A stretch of DNA of 33,735 nt from Deltaproteobacteria bacterium (GCA_020346465.1 CP070783.1:1935549-1969283), one strand, 5' to 3'; positions 8,455 through 16,626 are shown, numbered from the stretch's first letter. A program made the numbers and translations. The notes: generated by a model from the sequence alone, not told the origin.

Positions 8455-10359
8455 TCAGATCTTGACCTCGGCCCCCAGGAGGAAGTGGAACCCCGGGGAC
8501 GGAAATCCTTTCCGTTCCTCGTACGTCCTGTCGAACAGGTTCTGCACCTTCCCCACCAGGCTCACCTCACGGAAATCGCCCCCCGCGACCTCCCAGCGAT
8601 AGCGTGTGAACAGGTCCACCCGCGCGTACCCCGGGCGCCGGAGGTCGCCCCCGTTCGGGGGAGCGTCGAGCTGGTCGCTCTCCGCCCGCCAGTCGATCCG
8701 ACCCTCCCAGCGCGGCGAGGGGTGCAACAGGAGCGAGAGCGTGCCGCGATGTTCCGGGATCCCGAGGATCCGGCGCTGGTTGGCGGCGTCCCACGTGTCC
8801 GTGTAGGTATAGGTGAGAAGAAGCGACACCTCCGGAAGGAGTTCGGCGTCCGCCTCCGCCTCCACGCCCCGCGAGAACGCCTTCCCGACGTTGCGCAGCT
8901 CCCCGAAGCCGGCGGACCCGGGCACCGTGCCGTCGAACTGGATCAGGTCGCGGAAGTCCTGGTAGAACCAGGTGGCGGAGATCCTCCCCTTCCCGTGAAA
9001 GGTCACCACATCCGCCCCCGCCTCCCAGGAGACCGCCACCTCGGGGGAAAGGGAGGGGTTGCCGATGAACGGATCGGACTTCTCCGAGAGGGTGGGGACG
9101 CGGAATCCCCGGCCCGCGGCGGCACGCACTCTGGCTCCCGTTCCCGGAATCTCCTGGAAGACGGCGACCTTGGGATTGAACTCGGTCCCGGCTTCGGAGT
9201 TTCCGTCCAGCCGGGCGCCGAGACTCACCCCCGTGCCCGCCCCGATCCGAAGCTCCTCCTGGAGGTAGACCGAGCGGTTGTAGGTCGAGGAAGCCAGAAC
9301 CGTGTCGCCGTAGTTGGAGAGCAGGGTGTCCGTTCCCCGGTCCTTCTGGTACTCGAAGCCCAGGAACGTGGTGGACCGGCGCCCGGCGGCAAACCGCGCC
9401 TGGAGACCCAGGATCGTCTTCCGGGTCTTGGTCGTGTCGTCGTATTCGAAGGGGAAGACCTCGCCGGGGTCGGCCGGATCCCTGTCGTGGAAGAATTCGT
9501 CGAAGACGCTCCCGGAGGCCGTCACGGCGATCGCCTCGGACGCGAACATCTCCCAGCGCGCGCCGGCCAGAAATCCCCGCCGCGTCAGTTCGTGGTTCAG
9601 GTCGCGCGGTGTCCCGAAATCGACGGGGATCCCTTTCTCCTGGTCCGTGGTAAGCACGATCGCGTGGAGCCTGCCCCACCCGCCGGTTTCGACCTCCCCC
9701 GACCCCAGGAAGGAGGCGAGGGACGTGTCGTCGTTCTCGACGATCCCGTCGCTCTCGAAGCCGTTCGCACCCAGGTGGAGGTTTCCTCTCTCCCCCGCCC
9801 CCTGGCCGAATCCTTTCCAGGTCAAGGTGTTGTGGCTGCCTCCCGAGGCCCCCGCCCCGTACTGCCTCCCCATCTCCCCCTTCCGGGGGAGGAAGTTCAC
9901 CACCCCCGTCATCGCGTTGGATCCGTACAGGGCGCTCTGGGTCCCCCGGACGACCTCGATGCGATCGAACCCGTCCACGGGGAGAGAGGAGACGTCGAAC
10001 TCCCCCAGGGTGGGGCTGTTGACCGGGAACCCGTCGATGAGGACGAGCGTCTGCGTCCCGAGGCCGCCCCGGATCTTGATGTTCTCCCGGTTCCCCGCGC
10101 TGCCGCTTCGCTGCACGTCCACCCCGGGGATCCCCTGGAGCACGTCCCCCGCCACGACGGGGCTTTTTCCCTCGATCTCCTCCCGCGTGACGACGCTCAC
10201 CGCGGACGCCTGCTCGGAGACCTTCTGCTCGATCCTCGTCGCGGTGACGACGATCGGATCCAGCCGGGTCGCCTCTTCCGCCAGGGACGGTGCCGGAAAC
10301 GACGCCGCAAGGACGGCGACCAGGACCGTCCATGCCCCCCTCCAGCCTTCACGCCTCAT
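8455..10359 (-). CDS. btuB: TonB-dependent outer-membrane receptor, probable cobalamin (BtuB-like)
   Basis: 634 aa. Signal peptide at about residues 1-27 (hydrophobic core, cleavage near SLAEE), TonB box DPIVVTA at about 34-40, plug domain (about 45-160) with IPGVDVQRSGS, the IKIRGGLGTQTLVLIDG segment and the RIEVVRGTQSALYGSNAMTG segment, then a beta-barrel ending in a terminal strand and the last residue Ile. Barrel receptors take up cobalamin, iron chelates or other ligands across the outer membrane. Cobalamin is inferred from the riboswitch that controls the operon and from the BtuCDF-type ABC genes in front. ATG at 10357-10359 overlaps the btuD stop as ATGA. Size is close to E. coli BtuB (about 600 aa). 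Confidence 0.88.
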   Translation of the reverse strand: MRREGWRGAWTVLVAVLAASFPAPSLAEEATRLDPIVVTATRIEQKVSEQASAVSVVTREEIEGKSPVVAGDVLQGIPGVDVQRSGSAGNRENIKIRGGLGTQTLVLIDGFPVNSPTLGEFDVSSLPVDGFDRIEVVRGTQSALYGSNAMTGVVNFLPRKGEMGRQYGAGASGGSHNTLTWKGFGQGAGERGNLHLGANGFESDGIVENDDTSLASFLGSGEVETGGWGRLHAIVLTTDQEKGIPVDFGTPRDLNHELTRRGFLAGARWEMFASEAIAVTASGSVFDEFFHDRDPADPGEVFPFEYDDTTKTRKTILGLQARFAAGRRSTTFLGFEYQKDRGTDTLLSNYGDTVLASSTYNRSVYLQEELRIGAGTGVSLGARLDGNSEAGTEFNPKVAVFQEIPGTGARVRAAAGRGFRVPTLSEKSDPFIGNPSLSPEVAVSWEAGADVVTFHGKGRISATWFYQDFRDLIQFDGTVPGSAGFGELRNVGKAFSRGVEAEADAELLPEVSLLLTYTYTDTWDAANQRRILGIPEHRGTLSLLLHPSPRWEGRIDWRAESDQLDAPPNGGDLRRPGYARVDLFTRYRWEVAGGDFREVSLVGKVQNLFDRTYEERKGFPSPGFHFLLGAEVKI

Positions 10360-11183
10360 CGATCTTCCCTTTCCCCCGGTCGGATCGTGTTTCCCGCTTC
10401 CCTCCGCACGGGCGTGACGCGGACAGTCCCGGTGGCCGGGTTCCGGTCGCAGACGACGCGCACGCCGAACGCGGCCAGGATATGTTCCTCCGTGATCACC
10501 TCTTCCGGCCGCCCGGCGGCCTGCACCTTCCCCCCCGCGACCAGGACGATCCGCTCGCCGTATTCCGCGCACAGCGACAGGTCGTGCGAGGCGATCAGCG
10601 CCGTGACGCCGAACGTCCCCGCGAGGCGCGTGACGATCTCGAAAAACGCGACCCGGTGGTAGATGTCGAGAAACGCCGTAGGCTCGTCCAGGAGCATCAC
10701 CCTCGCCCCCTGGGCGATCGCCCTGGCGACGGCTGCCCGCTGCCGCTCCCCCGCGGACAGTTCGCCAAGACCCCTCGCCCGGAGCTCGTGGAGGGATGTC
10801 ATCGAAAGCGCCCGGTCGACCTCCTGCCGGTCCCCGGCCGTCGCCTGTCCGAAGAAGCCGTGGTGGGGAAAGCGGCCGAGCATGACGTACTCCTCCACCG
10901 ACATCGGGAAATCGAGGGGCGGGTCCTGTCCCACCACCGAGAGGATCCTGGCCATCTCCCTCCTCCCGTACGCGGAGGGGGCAAGGCCCAGGACGTTCGC
11001 CTCTCCGGCATGGGGATGGAGAAGACCCGAGAAGATTTTCAGGAGCGTGCTCTTGCCGGCGCCGTTCGGCCCCAGGAGGACGGCGACCTCCCCTTCCCCG
11101 ACGCGAAGGTCGACCCCGGCCAGCACGTCCCGGTCCCCGTACCGGAAGGTCAGGTTGTTTGCGGTCAGCGGGTCGACGCTCAA
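10356..11183 (-). CDS. btuD: Cobalamin ABC transporter ATPase (BtuD-like)
   Basis: 275 aa. ATPase subunit of a BtuCD/FecCD-type importer. Walker A is GPNGAGKST (38-46), the signature motif is LSAGE rather than LSGGQ, Walker B is VMLLDEPTAFLD and the switch His is in ASHD. The C-terminal tail (about 30 aa after the standard domain) is unassigned. The start is TTG at 11181-11183, which overlaps the btuC stop as TTGA; GGGGGGAAG lies about 2-5 nt upstream. No ATG or GTG is available near this position. The gene overlaps btuC and btuB by 4 bp on each side. Related ATPases serve siderophores; the riboswitch favours cobalamin. Confidence 0.9.
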   Translation of the reverse strand: MSVDPLTANNLTFRYGDRDVLAGVDLRVGEGEVAVLLGPNGAGKSTLLKIFSGLLHPHAGEANVLGLAPSAYGRREMARILSVVGQDPPLDFPMSVEEYVMLGRFPHHGFFGQATAGDRQEVDRALSMTSLHELRARGLGELSAGERQRAAVARAIAQGARVMLLDEPTAFLDIYHRVAFFEIVTRLAGTFGVTALIASHDLSLCAEYGERIVLVAGGKVQAAGRPEEVITEEHILAAFGVRVVCDRNPATGTVRVTPVRREAGNTIRPGEREDR

Positions 11184-12187
11184 GGCTTCCCCCCGTTGCG
11201 GCGCAGAAGGTAGAGGAAAAAGGGCGCCCCGGAGAGTGCGGTGACCGCTCCCACCGGCAGCTCCCCGGAGGGGCCAGCGATGCGGGCAAGCACGTCCGCC
11301 CCGATGAGGAAGGTCGCACCGAGGAGGAACGCGGCCGGAAGCAGGCGCCGGTGGCCGGAGCCGACGATCGACCGTGCTCCGTGCGGCACGATCAGTCCCA
11401 CGAACCCGATGAGCCCCGAGACCGCGACCACCGATCCGGCGAGAAGAGAGGCGGTAAGATACACTGCCGTCTTCACCCTCTCCACCGGCAGCCCGCTCTG
11501 GAAGGCCGCCTCGTCGCCCAGGAGCAGCAGGTCCATCCCCCGGGAGAGGAGAACCAGAAGCGCCGCGCCCACCGCCACGTAGGGCGCGAGGAGGCCGACC
11601 CTCCCGGGCGTGCCGAGGCTCAAGTCCCCCATGAGCCAGTAGACGGCACCCGGAATCCTCCCGGGGGGAGCGAGCGCGACCATCATCATGATCAGGGCGT
11701 TGAGGAACGCGCCGACGATCACGCCCATCAGGATCAGCCGTTCCCGGGAGATCCCGCTCCGGCGACGGGCCAGAAGGAAGACGGCGGAAGCCGCGAGCGC
11801 AGCCCCCAGAAAAGCGCACAGCGGAAGCGGAAGAAAGGGGTCGCCCGGCAGCAGGAGACTTGCGGTCATCGCCCCCACCGCGGCCCCCCCCGAAACGCCG
11901 AGGATGTAGGGGTCGGCCAGCGGATTGCGCAGGAGCGCCTGGAACGCCACGCCGGAGGAGGAGAGGGCGCCGCCCACCAGGCCCCCGAGAAGCGCCCTGG
12001 GGAGCCGGAGCGTGAGGACGACCTTCGCGGCCGTCTCCCCCCCCGGGACTCCATCGGCGCCCCCTCCCGCGAGGGCCCGAAACAGCTGTGCGAACGAGAC
12101 CGGAACGGGTCCCACGGACAGGGAGAGGGCCACGGCGCCCGCAAAGGCGGCAGCCAGGAGGGGGAACACGAGCACCCTGCCTCTCAT
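11180..12187 (-). CDS. btuC: Cobalamin ABC transporter permease (BtuC/FecCD family)
   Basis: 335 aa, standard length for this family, with about 10 predicted transmembrane helices in the inner membrane. Family landmarks are RLPRALLGGLVGGALSSSGV near residues 62-82, NPLADPYILGVSGGAA at about 89-104, and the GLIGFVGLIVPHGAR coupling-helix segment near residue 270 that contacts the ATPase. It forms a homodimeric channel with two BtuD copies. ATG at 12185-12187 overlaps the btuF stop by 4 bp, and the 3' end overlaps btuD by 4 bp, as expected for subunits made in fixed ratio. Confidence 0.93.
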   Translation of the reverse strand: MRGRVLVFPLLAAAFAGAVALSLSVGPVPVSFAQLFRALAGGGADGVPGGETAAKVVLTLRLPRALLGGLVGGALSSSGVAFQALLRNPLADPYILGVSGGAAVGAMTASLLLPGDPFLPLPLCAFLGAALAASAVFLLARRRSGISRERLILMGVIVGAFLNALIMMMVALAPPGRIPGAVYWLMGDLSLGTPGRVGLLAPYVAVGAALLVLLSRGMDLLLLGDEAAFQSGLPVERVKTAVYLTASLLAGSVVAVSGLIGFVGLIVPHGARSIVGSGHRRLLPAAFLLGATFLIGADVLARIAGPSGELPVGAVTALSGAPFFLYLLRRNGGKP

Positions 12188-13209
12188 CGCGTCACCCCTT
12201 CTGTCTCCCGGGGGGCTGGGTTCCGCTCCTTCCATGCGGAGAGCGCTTCGGCCACCTTTTCCAGGGCGGCCACCATCCGGGGGCCCGGGCGGGTGACCAG
12301 GTCCCCGTCCAGGGTGACGACGTCTCCGGTGCGGAAGGCGGGGATCTCCGTCCACCGGGAGACCGAAGGGGGAAACCCCTCCACCCCCGTCATCGCGGCC
12401 ACGAATATGACGTCCGGGCTTGCCGCGAGGAGATCCTCCACGGAGAGGCGGGGATACCGCCCCGCGAAGGCGTCGGCCGCGTTCCTCCCCCCCGAGGCGC
12501 GCACGAGCTCGTCCAGGAACGTCCCGTTCCCCGCCGCGATCACCGGGGAGGTGGAGACGACGAAGAGCACGCGCGGGGGGGGATCGAGCTTCGCGCGGGA
12601 GGCGCGCTCCGCCCGGACCCGGAGGGCGGCGGCTTCCCTGCCCCCTCTCCCCGGTGCGCCGAGGAGCGCGCCGATCCTCTCGATGGTCCGGAAGACCGCG
12701 GCCATGTCCTGCGGCCCCACCGCGAAACAGGGGATCCCCATCTCCTCGAGGATCCGGATCCTCTCCTTCGGGTTGCCGTCCGTCGTGCACAGGACGAGGT
12801 CCGGTCCCGCCGCGACGATCTTCTCGACATCGGGATCCACGATCCCGCCCACCCGGGGAAGCGCGGCCGCCCGGGGCGGATAGTTGCAGTACCGGGTCAC
12901 GCCGGCCAGTTTGTTTTCCTGCCCCAGGAGGAAGACGATCTCGGTGAGGTTCGGCGCGAGGGAGACGACCCGGCGGGGAGCGGCATCCATCCGCACGGAA
13001 ACGCCGCGGTCGTCTTTCATCCTGAGGGGGAAGCCGGCCTGCGCGCGCGCCGGACCGCAAGAGAGGGAAAGAAGAAGGGCGAAGAGGAGGAGCCGGCACG
13101 CCCCGCCCGGGCCCGCCGCATCTCCCGCGCTGTCCGGCAGACTCGCCAAGCATTCCCCCCGATCCTTCGAAGGGGAAAGGAGGGGGGGACGGATCGTGCA
13201 GGCCCGCAT
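12184..13209 (-). CDS. btuF: Cobalamin-binding periplasmic protein (BtuF-like)
   Basis: Up to 341 aa. Class III solute-binding protein that delivers ligand to BtuCD. The mature part begins with RRVVSLAPNLTEIVFLLG and contains the VGGIVDPDVEKIVAAGPDLVL-type stretch and a long backbone helix, typical of BtuF/FhuD folds. A signal-peptide core (LLLFALLLSLSCG, then ARA) lies at about residues 40-55 of the longest reading, an unusually long N-region, so the start is doubtful: ATG 13207-13209 lacks a clear ribosome-binding site, while TTG 13147-13149 (322 codons) has GGGGGG 5 nt upstream. A hairpin that could mask this GGGGGG is described separately. The gene is first in the operon, directly behind the cobalamin riboswitch. 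Confidence 0.88.
   Translation of the reverse strand: MRACTIRPPLLSPSKDRGECLASLPDSAGDAAGPGGACRLLLFALLLSLSCGPARAQAGFPLRMKDDRGVSVRMDAAPRRVVSLAPNLTEIVFLLGQENKLAGVTRYCNYPPRAAALPRVGGIVDPDVEKIVAAGPDLVLCTTDGNPKERIRILEEMGIPCFAVGPQDMAAVFRTIERIGALLGAPGRGGREAAALRVRAERASRAKLDPPPRVLFVVSTSPVIAAGNGTFLDELVRASGGRNAADAFAGRYPRLSVEDLLAASPDVIFVAAMTGVEGFPPSVSRWTEIPAFRTGDVVTLDGDLVTRPGPRMVAALEKVAEALSAWKERNPAPRETEGVTR
13155..13188 (-). promoter_or_regulatory. Possible ribosome-binding-site-masking hairpin before btuF
   Basis: In the minus-strand RNA a run of seven C (plus-strand 13182-13188) can pair with the GGGGGG (13155-13160) that would serve the TTG start of btuF, with a smaller CCTTCGAAGG self-complementary element between them. 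This is a plausible expression platform for the riboswitch about 70 nt upstream. It is a by-eye fold only and depends on the TTG start being the real one. Confidence 0.35.
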
Positions 13210-13257
13210 TCCCGACCCTTCACCCGCGAAAGGTGGTCCGGGAAAACTCCCTGTCGG

Positions 13258-13440
13258 GCCGGTCTCCTGGCTTCCGGTTACGAACCTACTCTCCGCGCCT
13301 TCCCGGGATACATCCCCCAGTGGCCTTGGTGCGGATTTCGTCGCCGGTTACAGTTGCGGGGCAGCGATGGACTTGCACCATCTTCCCGGTACCCGGTATC
13401 GGGCGCCCGACGGGAACTTTCATTCCGATGGAACAATCCT
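13258..13440 (-). ncRNA. Cobalamin (adenosylcobalamin) riboswitch aptamer
   Basis: The minus strand carries the conserved cobalamin aptamer segments in order: GGTGCAAGTCC (plus-strand 13369-13379), CCCCGCAACTGTAACC (13346-13361), GCCACTG (13318-13324), GGGAAGGCG (13296-13304), AGTAGG, and the B12 box AAGCCAGGAGACC (13261-13273). A sigma70-like promoter predicts transcription starting near 13440. Known behaviour: binding of a cobalamin represses downstream expression by termination or by blocking ribosome access. It lies in front of btuFCD-btuB-tonB, so uptake should be off when B12 is plentiful. No strong terminator is seen between it and btuF, which favours translational control. Confidence 0.96.
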
Positions 13441-13446
13441 TCCGGT

Positions 13447-13475
13447 ATCTTGTCCCGCCGGCGCAGGGAAGTCAA
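13447..13475 (-). promoter_or_regulatory. Predicted promoter of the cobalamin uptake operon
   Basis: Minus-strand TTGACT (-35, plus-strand 13470-13475) and CAAGAT (-10, 13447-13452) are separated by 17 bp, placing the start at about 13440, just ahead of the riboswitch aptamer. The -35 is 5/6 to consensus and the -10 is weaker (3/6). Confidence 0.6.
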
Positions 13476-13540
13476 GCCGCCGGGCAGGAACGCGGAGACC
13501 GGGGCGGACCGGGCGGTTCCGGACGGAAACGGGTCGGGAC

Positions 13541-13558
13541 GGGAGATCCGGCTCTCCC
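13541..13558 (-). terminator. Weak hairpin after the polyprenyl synthase gene
   Basis: Minus-strand GGGAGA-GCCGGA-TCTCCC forms a 6-bp stem with a 6-nt loop 10 nt after the polyprenyl synthase stop. There is no T tract, so it may aid Rho-dependent ending or RNA stability only. The remaining bases from here to the operon promoter at 13475 show nothing else recognisable. Confidence 0.3.
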
Positions 13559-13568
13559 GCGGCGGGAA

Positions 13569-14558
13569 TCAGCGGGTGCGGGAAACGATGTAATCCGACA
13601 GGAATTCGAGGCCGTCCCGCGCGGGGGATTCGGGCAGGGAGGCAAGGAACCTCTTCCCCCGGGCGACATACGACAGCGCCCTGCGCTTCGTGTACTCCAG
13701 ACCGCCGTTTCTTGCGACCATGGCGGAGAGAAAGGAGATCTCCCGTTCGGAGCATTTCCTGCGGCCCAGGATCTCCCCGGCCCTCTCCCGGTCGGAGACC
13801 CTCGCCTCCCGCAGGGCGTGGATGAGCGGCAGGGTGATCTTCCCCTCGCGCAGGTCCTGGAGGGGACGCTTCCCCAGTTCCTTCTCGGAGCCGACGTAGT
13901 CGAGGATGTCGTCCACGAGCTGAAAGGCGATCCCGACCGACCTGCCGTATTCGAACATCTTCCTGCGCACGGAGGCGCCGGCTCCGGCCAGGACGGCCCC
14001 CGTCTCGCTCGCGGCGGCGATGAGCGACGCCGTCTTGTGGAAGACGACCCGCAGGTAGTCCCCCTCCGACATGTTCCGGTCGGCGGACTTCATGAGCTGG
14101 AGAACCTCTCCCTCGGAGAGGGAGACCAGCGTTCGGGCGTAGATCCCCAGCACGTCGAGGTCGCCGTCCTCGGTCATGAGCTGCGACGCGCGGGCGAAGA
14201 GGAAATCCCCCACGAGAATGCTCACCGAGTTTCCGAAGACGACGTTCGCCGCGGGCTTCCCGCGGCGCACCACCCCGCCGTCCACCACGTCGTCGTGCAG
14301 AAGCGTCGCATTGTGCATGTACTCCGTCACGACGGACATGACGATCCTGCGCGGCCCGGTGTAGCCGCACGCCTCCGCGACGAGAAGGAGAACCGCGGGG
14401 CGGAACCTCTTCCCCCCGGACAGGGTGATGTGCCTGCCGACGACGGGGATCAGGGGAACGGGGGACTTGAGGTGGGTGACGAGCGCCTTCTCGACCTTGC
14501 GCAAATCGTTTTTCAGGTACCGGAAGACGCCGTCGATGTCCGTCCTTCGACCTTTCAT
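13569..14558 (-). CDS. ispB: Polyprenyl (octaprenyl/long-chain) diphosphate synthase
   Basis: 329 aa. Trans-prenyltransferase that extends farnesyl or geranylgeranyl diphosphate with isopentenyl diphosphate; in this organism the product most likely becomes the menaquinone side chain. Both aspartate-rich motifs are intact: LLHDDVVD (D89, D90, D93) and VDDILD (D216, D217, D220). The GGKRFRP diphosphate-binding segment is at 48-54. The residues before the first motif do not include an obvious bulky pair that would cap the chain short, in keeping with a long product. ATG at 14556-14558 is chosen over an in-frame TTG two codons earlier. No ribosome-binding site is visible; the promoter predicts transcription starting only a few bases upstream. 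Chain length is not determinable from sequence. Confidence 0.93.
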   Translation of the reverse strand: MKGRRTDIDGVFRYLKNDLRKVEKALVTHLKSPVPLIPVVGRHITLSGGKRFRPAVLLLVAEACGYTGPRRIVMSVVTEYMHNATLLHDDVVDGGVVRRGKPAANVVFGNSVSILVGDFLFARASQLMTEDGDLDVLGIYARTLVSLSEGEVLQLMKSADRNMSEGDYLRVVFHKTASLIAAASETGAVLAGAGASVRRKMFEYGRSVGIAFQLVDDILDYVGSEKELGKRPLQDLREGKITLPLIHALREARVSDRERAGEILGRRKCSEREISFLSAMVARNGGLEYTKRRALSYVARGKRFLASLPESPARDGLEFLSDYIVSRTR

Positions 14559-14568
14559 GGGCAAACTG

Positions 14569-14598
14569 ACTCTATCGTAAGGGGTTTCCCACTGTCAA
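14569..14598 (-). promoter_or_regulatory. Predicted promoter of the polyprenyl synthase gene
   Basis: Minus-strand perfect TTGACA (-35, plus-strand 14593-14598), 18-bp spacer, then TAGAGT (-10, 14569-14574; 4/6 to TATAAT). The expected start, about 7 nt past the -10, is near 14562, leaving a leader of roughly 4 nt before the ATG. Confidence 0.55.
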
Positions 14599-14627
14599 CG
14601 GCGGCACCGATCGGATAGCATGAGGGG

Positions 14628-15221
14628 GTGTACAAGAGGAAGGACACCTTCTACACGAAGGCGAAACAGGAAGGGTACCGCTCGCGCGCGGCATACAAGC
14701 TCCTGGAGCTCGGCGGTGCGGAAAAGGTCGTCGCGCGGGGGGACTTCGTGGTCGACGCCGGGGCCGCGCCGGGGGGGTGGAGCCAGGTCCTCCTGCGGCT
14801 CGTGGGGAAGAAGGGCAAGGTCGCGGCCGTGGACATCCTCCCGATGGACCCGCTCCCCGGGGAGAACTTCCGCTTCTTCCTCCGGGACGTGACGGACCCG
14901 GCGCTCCCCGCCGAAATCGTCGCGTTTCTCGGGCGGAGGGCGGACGCGGTCGTCTCGGACGCGGCGCCGAACACGACGGGGATCCCGTTCACCGACCAGG
15001 CCCGTTCGGCCGACCTGGTCCGGGCGGTCCTTTCCCTGGCCGGGCAAACGCTTCGCCAGGGGGGGACGTTCCTCGCCAAGATCTTCGAGGGGGCCGAGGC
15101 CGAGGACGTGGTGAGGGAACTGCGCGCCTCCTTCGGGGAGGTCCGCAGGATCCGGCCCGCCGCGACGCGGAAGGAATCGTTCGAACTCTACCTGCTGGCG
15201 CGGAAGTACCGCGGGAACTGA
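14628..15221 (+). CDS. rlmE: 23S rRNA 2'-O-ribose methyltransferase RlmE (FtsJ family)
   Basis: 197 aa. RlmE methylates the 2'-OH of U2552 in the A loop of 23S rRNA, a late step of large-subunit assembly. The SAM-binding segment is VVDAGAAPGGWSQ (41-53), and the K-D-K-E catalytic tetrad is present as K24, D111, K151 and E186. Length is close to the 209-aa E. coli enzyme. The start is GTG at 14628-14630 with the purine-rich GAGGGGG immediately before it; an ATG at 14620 is in another frame. The gene is alone on the plus strand here, divergent from ispB and convergent with radA. In E. coli rlmE is followed by ftsH, which is not the case here. Confidence 0.93.
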   Translation: MYKRKDTFYTKAKQEGYRSRAAYKLLELGGAEKVVARGDFVVDAGAAPGGWSQVLLRLVGKKGKVAAVDILPMDPLPGENFRFFLRDVTDPALPAEIVAFLGRRADAVVSDAAPNTTGIPFTDQARSADLVRAVLSLAGQTLRQGGTFLAKIFEGAEAEDVVRELRASFGEVRRIRPAATRKESFELYLLARKYRGN

Positions 15222-15223
15222 CC

Positions 15224-15247
15224 GGCCGCGGGTCGCTCGACCCGGCC
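15224..15247. terminator. Shared hairpin between convergent rlmE and radA
   Basis: GGGTC-GCTC-GACCC (15230-15243) is flanked by GGCC on both sides (15224-15227 and 15244-15247), giving a GC-rich stem that is the same read from either strand. It begins 3 nt after the rlmE stop and ends 8 nt before the radA stop. No T tract follows on either side, so it is a terminator candidate only. Confidence 0.45.
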
Positions 15248-15255
15248 AGATCCTG

Positions 15256-16626
15256 TCATCCACCCTTCCCCATCAGGGCCAGCGCCTCCCGGACATGGTG
15301 GACCGGCACGAGCGCAAGCGGGAACTTCGAAGCAAGCCGCTCTGCATTGGACGCGGGGAGGATCACCCGCGTGAACCCCAGCTTCGCCGCCTCGTTCAGC
15401 CGGCTCTCCGCCATCGGGACCGTCCGGACCTCGCCCCCGAGCCCCACCTCGCCGAAGGCGGCCGTCCCCGACGGGATGACCTGGTCCTTGTAGCTTCCCG
15501 CCACCGCGCACAGAAGCGGAAGGTCCGCCGCCGTCTCGTCGATCCGGATCCCGCCCGCCACGTTCACGAAGACGTCCTGGTTGTACAGGGAGAGCCCCGC
15601 CTTCTTCTCGAGGATCGCGCACAGCAGGACGACGCGGTTGGTATCCGCCCCGAGCGTCGTCCTGCGCGGCATCGCGAGGAACGACTGGCTGGCGAGCGCC
15701 TGGACCTCCACGAGAAGCGGGCGCGTCCCCTCCACCGCGGGGAAGACGATCGTCCCCGACGTCTCCCCGGACCGATCCGACAGGAAGAGCCCGGAAGGGT
15801 CCGCCACCTCGGCAAGCCCCGTCGCCCGCATCTCGAACACCCCGATCTCGTTCGTGGACCCGAACCGGTTCTTCACGGCCTTCAGGATCCTGAACGGGTG
15901 CCCCTTTTCTCCCTCGAAGTAGAGAACGGTGTCCACCAGGTGCTCGAGCACCCGCGGGCCCGCGATCGTCCCCTCCTTGGTTACGTGCCCCACGAGGAAG
16001 ACCGACACCCCCGCCTTCTTCCCGTAGAAGACGAGCCTTCCCGCGCACTCCCGCACCTGCCCGACGGCTCCCGGCGCGCCGGGCAGGTCGGAGGTGAACA
16101 TCGTCTGGATGGAGTCGACGATCAGGGCGAAGGGGGACAGCCCGGACGCCGCCGCGATCACCCGTTCGACCGACGTCTCGGACATCAGGTAGATCCCCGG
16201 CCCCGACACGCCGAGCCGGGAGGCGCGCAGCTTCACCTGGGCCTCGGACTCCTCCCCGGAGACGTAGAGCACCTTCCTTTCCTCGCGGGCGAGGCCTTCC
16301 GCCACCTGCAGGAGAACGGTCGATTTGCCGATCCCCGGGTCCCCGCCGATCAGGGTGGCCGAGGAGGGGACAACGCCTCCCCCCATGACGCGGTCGAACT
16401 CGGCGATCCCGCACAGGGCCCGCTCCGAGGCGCTCTCGGACGCATCGGCCAGGGGAATCGGCTTCGACGCGGGGAACCCTTCCGAGGCAACGCGGTACTT
16501 CGTCTCCGCCGCGGCGACCTCCTCGACGAGGGAGCCCCACTGGCCGCAGTCGGGACACTTCCCCAGCCATTTCGGGGAGGTGAAGCCGCAGGCGGTGCAG
16601 GCGTATTCGATCTTTACCTTCGCCAC
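15256..16626 (-). CDS. radA: DNA repair protein RadA (Sms)
   Basis: 456 aa, the usual length. RadA is a RecA-like hexameric ATPase that drives branch migration of recombination intermediates. Domains in order: N-terminal C4 zinc finger (C10, C13, C24, C27), RecA-like ATPase core with Walker A GGDPGIGKST, the RadA-specific KNRFG motif, and a C-terminal Lon-protease-like domain that has no catalytic serine-lysine pair of Lon. The GTG at 16624-16626 is chosen because GGAGGT lies 9 nt upstream; it overlaps the end of larC by 13 nt, so the pair is probably co-transcribed. Confidence 0.96.
   Translation of the reverse strand: MAKVKIEYACTACGFTSPKWLGKCPDCGQWGSLVEEVAAAETKYRVASEGFPASKPIPLADASESASERALCGIAEFDRVMGGGVVPSSATLIGGDPGIGKSTVLLQVAEGLAREERKVLYVSGEESEAQVKLRASRLGVSGPGIYLMSETSVERVIAAASGLSPFALIVDSIQTMFTSDLPGAPGAVGQVRECAGRLVFYGKKAGVSVFLVGHVTKEGTIAGPRVLEHLVDTVLYFEGEKGHPFRILKAVKNRFGSTNEIGVFEMRATGLAEVADPSGLFLSDRSGETSGTIVFPAVEGTRPLLVEVQALASQSFLAMPRRTTLGADTNRVVLLCAILEKKAGLSLYNQDVFVNVAGGIRIDETAADLPLLCAVAGSYKDQVIPSGTAAFGEVGLGGEVRTVPMAESRLNEAAKLGFTRVILPASNAERLASKFPLALVPVHHVREALALMGKGG

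Noticed and set aside
10362-11819. Long upstream extensions of several minus-strand frames (for example before btuD, btuB, radA and galU)
   Set aside because: The extensions read into the neighbouring gene out of frame; starts were set by overlaps, ribosome-binding sites and family N-termini instead.
15256-16000. RadA C-terminal Lon-like domain as an active protease
   Set aside because: RadA/Sms normally has a Lon-like fold without the Ser-Lys dyad, and the PSGTAAFGEVGLGGEVR stretch here shows no catalytic serine in the Lon context.
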